From: Helianthus annuus | Taxonomy: Eukaryota; Streptophyta; Magnoliopsida; Asterales; Asteraceae | Length of the DNA stretch: 64,000 nt | Reading direction: 5' to 3' | Assembly (NCBI RefSeq): GCF_002127325.2 | Contig: NC_035435.2 | Span: 10,065,543-10,129,542 of the forward strand | Part shown: positions 55,899 to 64,000 of the stretch, in pieces | Layout: the number at the start of each line of letters is the position of its first letter | Numbering within the stretch: position 1 is the stretch's first letter | Program-made: the position numbers and the translations under genes | Notes under the pieces: model-generated | Seen by the model: the letters and a program-made list of their open reading frames with translations, nothing else | Database searches by the model: none | What the model was told of the DNA's origin: nothing

Positions 55899-57135
55899 AT
55901 AACTCCAATCGCACCCGAATCAAATAATACAAAAGCAATACGATTGTTAACAGGAAACGTACCAGTTACAACGTTGCCGTCATTCCTGGCATCCCCTGCT
56001 CCAAGCTGGAACACTCCGCCTCGAGCACCATTTCCCCCATTATTGCCGTTGTTGTTGTTGTTGTTTCCAGTGTTATTATTCGGGCGGTTGTTGTCGTTAG
56101 CGTTCTGGTTTAGCTGAGGGCAATCCCGCTTAAAGTGACCCTCATCCCCACACTGATAGCACCCCTTCCTGAAACCCTGGTTCTGCTGGGGCGGTTGTCC
56201 CTGTTGTCTCTGGTTTTGCTGGTTCTGTTGCTGCTGGTGCTTGGGCTGTGGAGCCCTACAATCCCTGGCCTCATGGCCCGCCTTACCACACCTGTTACAT
56301 GTCCGACCACACGCCCCGAAATGATGATAGCCACACTTGTTACATCGTGGCTTCTTCCCTGCATACGAACCCTGGCTGTGGCCACTCCCCTGGCCTTGAT
56401 TGACAGTAGACGACTGGCTGATGTTGCGGTTGCTGTTGTCTGGCCTTTTCTGAGTCTGGCCAGCACTGGATGCTTTGTCATAATCACTCCACTTCCGCTT
56501 GTTATCATTAGCGGACGCAGTGGCAGTGGGTGTAGCAGCAGTAGTGGCCGAAATACGCGGGGGTAACGAATTGCTTTCCACTTCTTGGTCCACAATCTTA
56601 TGAGTCAGACGAACGATCTGTGTTAAATCATTGAGATGGGCTGCAGTGACCAAGCTCTTCACACGCGGAGGCAGTCCCTTGATAAACAACTCAATCCTCC
56701 GAGACATGGGCCGTGACAAGTTCGGACACATGTCAGCCAATTCATACGATCGCTTCACATACGCTTCGACTTCCGATCCAACCATCTTCAAGTCGTAGTA
56801 CTCGTTTTCCAACTTCTGGACCTCGTCTCGAGGACAATACTCCTCTCTGATCAGTTCTTTAAAGTCATCCCAAGTTGTGGCATTCGCTGCCTCAATGCCC
56901 AGCAACTGCACTTGGGCATTCCACCACGTTAGGGCACCATCCGCCAAAGTACCCGCAGCATATTTCACCCTGTCCCCAGCGGGACAGTTACAGATAGCAA
57001 ACACAGACTCTGCTTTCTCGAACCATCTCAGAAGTCCCACAGCCCCTTCAGTCCCGGTGAAGGTCTGGGGCTTACAGTCCATAAACATTTTGAACGTACA
57101 CGCAGGCTGGTTAGGTTGAGGTTGCGCTTGCTGAC
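55889..57135 (-). pseudogene. Gypsy 4 gag, main exon
   Basis: Gag core from the splice acceptor at 57136 to the protease active site. It begins QQAQPQPNQPACTFK and continues TFTGTEGAVGLLRWFEKAESVF, LTWWNAQVQLLG and REEYCPRDEVQKLENEYYDL. The Ser/Thr/Asn-rich middle precedes zinc knuckles CNKCGYHHFGACG/CNRCGKAGHEARDC and CYQCGDEGHFKRDC, then poly-Gln and poly-Asn stretches, ending FDSGA. The frame is lost just after FDSGA. Up to that point the gag is intact and could be expressed. Confidence 0.85.
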
Positions 57136-57219
57136 CTAAATGACGAAAGGGAACACATTATAGAAGTGAAAAGACATGTACGTGGCATAAGAGTAAAGAG
57201 TACTTGTTACATTCCGTAC
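57136..57219 (-). other. Candidate 84-bp intron in gypsy 4 gag
   Basis: On the minus strand GCTG|GTACGGAATG ... CGTCATTTAG|GTCAG. Without splicing, the N-terminal gag frame ends about 20 codons later. With splicing, the frame joins the main gag exon in phase (QAG then QQAQPQ). The T-rich 3' end and short length are normal for a plant intron. Confidence 0.65.
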
Positions 57220-57325
57220 CAGCTTGATAGGCTGCTAAAGCCTCAGCCACGCGGGTATTGATTAGGTCAGTCAACTCAGCCTGAGTCATGGTGATGTTGC
57301 CACGTCCGTGTCCTCGTCCACTCAT
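57220..57325 (-). CDS. Gypsy 4 gag N-terminal exon
   Basis: Begins at MSGRGHGRG (ATG at about 57325; another Met lies 18 codons upstream at 57379) and includes the helix MTQAELTDLINTRVAEALAAYQAG. This is the usual start of gag in this chromovirus group. It joins the main gag through the intron 57136-57219. Confidence 0.65.
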
Positions 57326-57829
57326 GTTTCTATAGTTGGGAATAAACCGATTTAGAAATCGAAACGAGATAGGAGTCAAGTATCATACTGATATTCATGT
57401 ACTACTAAGTTCACACATAGTAAGGCAGAACCCTTCTCACGCTCGATAAGCCTCACTGGGACTTGCATGCACCCCGCGTTATTATTAAGTGTGCACCCAT
57501 AATAATAAGGCGATTTGCATGCTTATCTCAGTGCCTCTTAGCTTGCGCTCAAAGTTTCCCCCGTTCAAACAACACAACAGATGGTATCACAGGTCTATGG
57601 TTCGCATAATTCGAAGAGTAGTGTCACACTATCAAGTCACTATGGTGTTTCATGTCTCATTTCATATATGTGTTGTGAGTGTGTGTGACTGCTAGGCAAG
57701 TAATGTATAAAGTGAGGGAGAAACGAACCTTGCAATCTGGAGCTGAGTGTCATGATCGATCTTCGAAGTTGTTTGGTTATAGTCTGGTTTTATAAAACGT
57801 TTTAAAACCTAGTTCACTATAACCAGTGG
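57326..57829 (-). other. Gypsy 4 leader
   Basis: Non-coding leader of about 0.5 kb between primer-binding site and gag. No repeat array is seen. Confidence 0.6.
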
Positions 57830-57841
57830 CTCTGATACCAA
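57830..57841 (-). promoter_or_regulatory. Gypsy 4 primer-binding site
   Basis: TGGTATCAGAGC on the minus strand, two bases from the LTR boundary at 57844, Met-tRNA type. Confidence 0.9.
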
Positions 57842-57843
57842 AC

Positions 57844-60618
57844 TGTAACACCCCCAAAATACCACCTGCGGAAACCCCGCGAGGCGTGTTACACATCAGA
57901 GTCTGAGCCACCAATCACGTTGAACCAAGGATAATATTTAAATAAAACATGTCATTAATTGCCAAGATTAAATGTCAAACATAATATCCATTCACAAAGA
58001 TTTATATAGCGGAAGCATATGATAAGTCGTTTAGCAATTGTTTCATAATAAAACTCAAAACCAATGTATCAATTATAAATAATCAAATAGCTTCGATCCA
58101 TGACCACTCCAGCACTCCCAGATAGCAAGTCCATGTCCTAAGGTTAACGACCTACAAGCATGCAAACAAGTGTGTTAGACTACGCTGGTGAGTTCAAGGT
58201 TTTGTTAACGTGTTGAGTTACCAGATGTAAGTTAATGCGAGTCAATGTTGCGTTACGATGTTGCTCATGTTAGATACCCTAGGGAGTGTGCCCATGTGTA
58301 TCCGGGGAGTGGGTACCCCTTACGACTGATTGCTATGTTGCCTTCGTTAGATACCCTAGGGAGTGTGCCCATATGTATCCGAGGAGTGTGCCTCTAACAA
58401 CCATAGTCCTACCCAGATAATTAGTTCACGCCCGTCCTTACGGCCCGGTGTGAGGTTTCCCACCTAATAGCGCTATCAACTAATTACCCCCATTGCCCTC
58501 TAGGCAATAACCAAAACCGATTAAGTTGTTTACCCAATGTTTCCCTTCCAAATGTTTACCCGTTGTCCCAAACCACCGGGACGCATGCTTGAGAAAATGC
58601 AATGAACTCACCTTTGGTTTGCTCGGTTGGATTATTTACTTGTTTAACAGTTGACTAAATACGTCCTGTCATGGTTTACCGGTAACTGTTAGTTTCAGTT
58701 TCGCATCACTTAATCATAGTTTCCTTATACAATTTGCACACAAATTCACTAACTTGAATGTATATATTAACATAAATTCACTAACTTGCATGCATATGTT
58801 ACCCATGAGTTCACTACTTGTATGCATATATTAACATAATTTCATTAGCTTGTATGGTCGGCCAAACCAAGATAATATTCAATACATTCACTTATTATCG
58901 GCCCAAGGTTGTGATGATTATCATCACATGCTACCTTGGAATACTAACCTGACAACCCTCTTAATAACTTGCATATAATTTCGAGCACTCATACACATGG
59001 CCGCAAACTAGCATAGTTGTTATCATATGTATACCTATTTATCAGTTCATCACTATTTCCATCTACAAGACATGATCATCAACAGGAAACAACATCGACC
59101 ATTTACCAGCCATGCGCATGTTAATTCATATCAGCCCACATTCACACTTATAAGTACTACCCTGTATGCTATTAACATCGTATAGTGACAAGTAGCATGT
59201 GTTCACGGAACGTCATAGGCATCGGTTAATCTAGATCATGTCGTCTGCTGTTATGTTGTTCGCTACATAATAAGCGTGATCGAACAACCCAACCGTATCA
59301 TTTAGTCAACCTCAACATATCATTCAGAGCACAAATAATTTCGTATCACGCGTATAGCCAACTAACAATACTCGACAGTCTATTCTACTAGTCAAGGTAA
59401 GATACGGCCCACTCGGTTCAGGCCTGGCCATTCCAGCGACCCGTAGTGCGGCCCAACTCCATGAAAACGTTATTTGTTACACACATGATCCCAGCCCAGA
59501 TTGCATTTACATGCCCCTATATCCATTAATTATATGTTTAATTTATGTATGAATGTGACCCAACCCTTCACATCGGCCCAGATACGGTGCACAACCTCCC
59601 AACCCAATCTCATATACTACAACAATTCCCCCAACAACCACCTATGACTTCTGCTCATATTACACCAGATTCCAATCTGATCGATTACGTAGTTTATTTC
59701 AATAACCTGATTATTGGATCATGCTCTAGTTATTTCCTTAACAAGTCATAACAATCTACAAAATCAATTACTCATCAATTACTTCATGTTACAATTAAAT
59801 CATAGTCTAATTTTTTTTTTTGCAAAGTAGTCTTAGATTATTTCTAGGTTGTTCCAGACATCAGCGAATAACAAACAAAATCCTTAGCCTTCACGCAATC
59901 AACAAGCAGATTACCAGCACAAATTATCATACTAGTCGAGTTTACATAATACCGCTAAATAAGGACCATCAATCTCATTTAACAACACATATAATAATAT
60001 CCTGCGATCATGAATGCCAATAGATAAAGACCACTAACCAGAGATGTGACCGAATGAGATGCTACTCGAGAGGGGGGGGGGGTCTGGTCTTCGCCGTCGC
60101 ACACACAAGTAAGAAATAGGGTTTGGTTGTGTTGTAATTTGTGGGATATGCATGATACGTCTGATTGGTTATATTATCAAACAACACAAGTGGGCCGATC
60201 ACATATTGTTAAATAACACACAGTTGGGCCAAATCAAATAATACATATACACAACACATATGGGCCGATTGGATATTTGCTAACTGATACATAAGTGGCC
60301 AAGTCATGTGGGCCGGAGATAAGCCAAACAACTTATGTGATTCGATTAATGTGGGTCGAATTAGGTTACATGTTTCTAGAGCGTATTTGCGGCCCAAAGT
60401 GTGCGCGGCCCAAATACGTTTTCGTTTAACCGGTTCCACACAACTAAGAAAAACATGAAAGAGAAATAGCGCGGAATCAAGATTACAAACTAACCTTGGA
60501 AGTTCGGGTTGTCACATCATCCCCAACTTGAAAGAAATTTCGTCCTGAAATTTGGCAAGTAGGCACGAAAGAGTGAGGTGATAATCAGAATTGTTGCGGA
60601 TTTTGCTCAGGTGTGACA
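57844..60618 (-). repeat. Gypsy 4 5' LTR
   Basis: 2,775 bp copy of 50589-53376. It ends GGTGTGACA, followed by GAAAT. It contains the inner PPT/TGTGACA copy near 60513-60550, which confirms that the doubled end is part of the LTR. Confidence 0.93.
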
Positions 60619-60638
60619 GAAATGACTGATAAATGTTA

Positions 60639-63295
60639 TTACTAATCTTCCAGCTTTGCTTTCATCTTCAAACCTTCATTGTTCTCACAATCACCCTGAC
60701 GCGGTTTAGTTGAAGACTGAGAAGAACAAATATCCACATCATAAACCGCCTCCAAATTGCGCTTCAGCTCATTGTCCAGCATCTTTGAAGAACAACTAAT
60801 ATGAGCTCCAAATGGTGTAGTAAAGATGCTGTTGTTCAAATTGGACATTGGAGTGTCTTCATCAACGACACGGGAAACAGAATCCTGTACAACAAAATTA
60901 AAAAGGTAAAATATATAAATGGACATAAATGTTGAATACAAAAAAATAATACAGGTTCAATGAAATAAAAAAGTTGCTTAACAAACCTGGATGTTAACGT
61001 TAACAATTGGAGTTGGATTAGAAGCATGAGGACCTAAAGGTTCATCATCAGCAGCCTGTATGCATTCATAAACAACAATACTTATTCATAAGTGGTACAA
61101 AAGATTTCTATAACAAAAAAATTAAGTTAACGTGTAGGGTACATATAGAACCTGGTAAACATCAAAAATGAGCATCAAGATCTTTGATGATAGAAGGATT
61201 TTCGGTCAACTTCGAAACAGAGTAGCCATCTAATTTCTTATTTATATTAAACGAACCTATGGCTATCTTAAACGCAAACCTCCTGTTTATCAATGCCCTC
61301 AGCTCACTCGGAAAATTGCCTTCGCTTGCTAACTGTTACAAATGAGTTAATATATAAGTTAGATACGTAATGGAAAATAAGAAAATATATATACGTATAA
61401 AGAAATTAACATTTAGGAGTTTAACAACTTATATTTGGATACCATAACTTACCTCCATGTTATTATCCAAAAGTTGGTTTGCGTTAACATTTAGGAGTTT
61501 AACAACTTCACGTTCAAACAACGTCAAAGTAACAATCCCGGTACAATCCTGAACACGAATAAGCAGTTTTATCCTAAAAAATTAACAAAATAAGATGGTG
61601 TTAATAATCAGTATGTTTTATAATATAGCAACAACTGATTCAAGTAATTTCACCTGGGAACAGAGACAACTGTCCTTTTATTGCACCGATCAGTTTGGCA
61701 TTCCAAGACAGTTACTTCATCATATCCTTCGCTACCATCTTCCTTGGCCTTGGAAATAGTGTTGGTAAAAACCTTTTTGTTGCAAGTTTTACATGCATTG
61801 TAAAACCATGAGTCTTCTGAAGCAAAGCTTTTAATTGTTCCAAGTATAATAACAAACTTTTCCAGCATACATATTTGTATTTAAGTGAATTACAGGAATT
61901 TTCTAAAATAAAGGGTATATCAATAAAATACTATTAAACGTAATATTACTTCTGATATTCCGGTTAATGCTCCAATTGTACTGAAGGAAATATCAGAAAG
62001 ATACTCCTCAGCCATTGACTTCATAACAGGGGAACTCAAACCAGAGTAACCGGAAGACGTTGACGTATTCATCTGAGCAAGGAAACTGTACAGAAATAAT
62101 GCCATTTTTTAGACTAATATGTACATAAAGTAGACTATAAAACAAAAACGTAATAAGATTACGTGCCTTCTTTTAAATTCCAAAATCTCGGGAATTTCAG
62201 TGTTTATGAACACTCGAGTTACAGTATACAAATTGGATACGAACAAATTTCCTGTACAGTTATATGAAAGTATAAAAAAACATATAGTTCAACAATTTAA
62301 TATGAAGTTTTTTTTTTTAAATTGACAATCAATATAAAAAAATACCTCCCCAAAAACGGTACTTGCCAAACTGAACAACCACAACAACATTTTTTTCATC
62401 CTTATGTTCTCTTTGAAATTCAATAATCTGATCAGTATAAACCCCCCACAGAGTAACGTAAATCTGCTGGTGTCTACAACAAACAGTTTATAGAGTTTGG
62501 TTAGAAGGTGTAAACAAAAAAATATTTAATAAAGCGAATTAAATTTATGTATGTAGTAGACGGTACTGCAAATCCTCCAGAATAAAGGTAGCCTTCTTCT
62601 CATCTTTCCCGTTATTATTTTCAGTCTTCTCCTCTGACGGAAGACACTTCACCACAAAACCGATAACGTCTACATAATGTACAAACAGAACTATAATTAA
62701 AACAACGTCAAATCTAAAAAAGATTTAATATTAATTATGCAATAAAACATTTTGTTAAAACGTACCAATAGGGCTTTTGAATGACTTGCCGTCATTATCA
62801 GGGTCTTCAACAACTGACTCAAATGGAGAAAAATCAAATCCCCATTCAGCACCAACAGGTTCGGCAGATTGCTCGACAATGGTGTTCTCATTTAGATTTA
62901 TCTTGAACGAACTATGAACGTATTTCACTTTCTGACGGTTTTCTCCAAGAGAAGGATTACGAATAGTTAAACACTGATTTTCTTTCAGCAAATGCTCGTA
63001 AGCAGTAGTGTTTTTTTGTAAAACGAAAGCCTGCATTTTGGTGCCCTACACCAAGACATTGTATAAATAAAAATTCATAAAACATAATAACACGTTAGAA
63101 TCATAATAAAATATGATGTGATTCAGACAATAAGAAAACCTCCTGATCCATGAATATCATGTCGTAGCAATAAACCTTCCTAGGATTGTTAAAAGAAGGT
63201 CTTGTCCATAGCCGAACAATACGGATTCTTATAGTGTAATCATCAACATTAAGATCAACATTATTTAGAAGCGTTATAGCTGCCAGTTCCATTTC
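60639..63295 (-). CDS. RPA70-like single-strand DNA-binding protein
   Basis: A multi-exon minus-strand gene. The CDS starts at ATG 63290-63292 (MELAAITLLNNVD); exons by GT-AG sites include 63140-63296, 62766-63045, 62567-62669, 62346-62473, about 62165-62250, about 61950-62105, about 61654-61870, about 61455-61590, about 61155-61335 and 60639-60890. The first two exons form an OB-fold of the RPA1 N-terminal type. HQQIYVTLWGVYTDQII (62346-62473) is the second DNA-binding fold. FYNACKTCNKKV ... CQTDRCNKR (61654-61870) is the zinc site of the C-terminal fold. Plant Helitrons often encode such proteins to protect single-stranded DNA during transposition. Minor exon borders are uncertain. TATAAATA at 63505-63512. 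Confidence 0.8.
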
Positions 63296-63296
63296 T

Positions 63297-63435
63297 GAAA
63301 TCAAAAAATAAAATAACATCACATTATAAACATTTAATATATAAATCAATTAAGACAGGTTTGTAAAGAACATAATTTGTTATATAATAAAAACAATAAC
63401 CATGTGAAATGTATTGTAACTCTGCAAACTCTTAC
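63297..63435 (-). other. 5' UTR intron of RPA-like gene
   Basis: Donor TTCTG|GTAAGAG at 63435 and acceptor TGATTTCAG two bases before the ATG. Confidence 0.6.
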
Positions 63436-63504
63436 CAGAAGTAATGCAGTCAAATTATACCAAGTCCGTAGCTGGGTTGTGTATGAAACATAAGTAATTA
63501 GACT

Positions 63505-63512
63505 TATTTATA
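63505..63512 (-). promoter_or_regulatory. TATA box of RPA-like gene
   Basis: TATAAATA on the minus strand, about 70 bases upstream of the predicted splice donor. Confidence 0.65.
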
Positions 63513-63960
63513 ACAAAAGACACAAAATACTTTTGGAAACGAATTTTTTAATTTTAATTATAAATAGTCAACCTTTACTAAATTAAAAAAATACCCGTAA
63601 AATAAAGAATTATGGTTGACCAGTTTCCTTAATTCTGAAAATCATTAAAAGGAAGGACATATTTTGTTTTTAAAATAAAAATATATGATTGAACAGTTTC
63701 CAAAATTAAATACAATAGTGTGTGCGACCAAAAAAACAAATAATGACATCCATTCATAATTCATACATACGAAATAACAACTGCAAATAGAAACTATAGT
63801 ACCTAAACAACCTATACTAACAGTAATAATTATAACAATTATACTATATCCACTACCTATACTAAGAAATAAAAATAAAGATCGATTACAACCAACACTA
63901 TGTATAACAGCGGATAAAACATTTAGTAGCTAATACCATAAATATCAAAGGTAAAAATGC
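63513..63960. other. AT-rich spacer
   Basis: About 450 bases between the RPA-like promoter and the B3 fragment at the window edge. No gene is seen. Confidence 0.6.
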
Positions 63961-64000
63961 ATTTACCATTAGCCGTTTCAATCCTAACGTCAAAGGTTTT
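63961..64000 (-). CDS. B3-domain gene C, fragment at window edge
   Basis: The last 40 bases read KTFDVRIETANGK on the minus strand, closely like KTYDVAIETSDGK of exon 4 in B3 gene B (45878-46153). A splice donor appears at the left end. This suggests a third B3 gene upstream of the RPA-like gene, most of it outside the window. Confidence 0.5.

Larger units (their letters stand above)
50589..60618 (-). mobile_element. Young Ty3/gypsy element gypsy 4, defective RT
   Basis: 10,030 bp with GAAAT on both sides (50584-50588 and 60619-60623). LTRs are 2,788 and 2,775 bp and nearly identical, differing in a G run, a T run, a 16-base unit and scattered substitutions, so insertion was recent. On the minus strand the order is gag, protease, RT fragment, integrase and chromodomain-like tail. 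RT lost its catalytic core and most of RNase H in one deletion, and there are frameshifts in protease and early RT. It lies 24 bases from the stop codon side of the RPA-like gene. Confidence 0.94.
30571..64000 (-). mobile_element. Very large Helitron, 3' part (5' end beyond window)
   Basis: The minus-strand 3' end is CTAG at 30571-30574, preceded by a 19-base hairpin (30582-30600). Insertion is between A and T, as Helitrons do. Inward come RepHel, then F-box and B3 genes, and an RPA70-like gene, all consistent with an autonomous-type plant Helitron with cargo. The other half of the interrupted host LTR is not found to 64000. Unless that half has been deleted, the element spans more than 33.4 kb, including the 10-kb gypsy 4 insertion. 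The alternative is a shorter Helitron whose right part of the host LTR was lost. Confidence 0.72.

Overview
The window is plant nuclear DNA: a stack of nested retrotransposons on the left and a very large Helitron on the right. It has plant-type LTR elements (Ty3/gypsy chromovirus, Athila-type gypsy, Ty1/copia), AT-rich introns, and F-box, B3 and RPA70-type genes. The element style suggests a dicot, perhaps Asteraceae, but that is recollection and not proof. I see no rRNA, no CRISPR and no ordinary housekeeping gene.

Nesting, oldest to youngest from the left: (1) a decayed plus-strand Ty3/gypsy pol (1-3031) with its LTR from 3032; (2) a Ty1/copia-type element from 4075, inserted in that LTR, with a gag and no recognisable pol; (3) an 11.95-kb Athila-type gypsy element (6747-18698, target duplication GTGGT) that splits one CCHC knuckle of the copia gag; (4) a second gypsy element (19906-24217 visible) cutting the copia tail; (5) a minus-strand, non-coding gypsy element (24218-30570 visible) with 2.84-kb LTRs, inserted in the protease region of element 4; (6) a minus-strand Helitron whose 3' end (hairpin plus CTAG) lies at 30571, inserted between A and T inside the right LTR of element 5; (7) a young 10.03-kb minus-strand gypsy element (50589-60618, target duplication GAAAT) inside the Helitron region.

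The left LTR of element 5 is an internal empty-site control. The LTR sequence that should resume beyond the Helitron does not appear anywhere to 64000. The simplest reading is that the Helitron is longer than 33.4 kb (about 23.4 kb without element 7) and ends outside the window.

Minus-strand order inside the Helitron, 5' to 3' (right to left): a B3 fragment at the window edge, an RPA70-like gene, F-box gene 2, three-domain B3 gene B, a convergent pair of tiny F-box genes, B3 gene A, F-box gene 1, and RepHel (Rep endonuclease plus helicase) next to the 3' hairpin. RepHel and RPA are classical Helitron functions. The duplicated F-box and B3 genes look like cargo that has multiplied within the element. 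Several of these genes share a TATAAATA box and a 5' UTR intron ending just before the ATG. RepHel is complete in layout but has two nonsense codons, so this copy is probably not autonomous.

Several young retrotransposon copies here have near-identical LTRs and broken enzymes (Athila: RT motif FMDE and degenerate protease; gypsy 4: RT/RNase H deletion). This suggests mobilisation in trans. GC-rich palindromes, PBS hairpins and leader repeat arrays recur in the non-coding parts of these elements.
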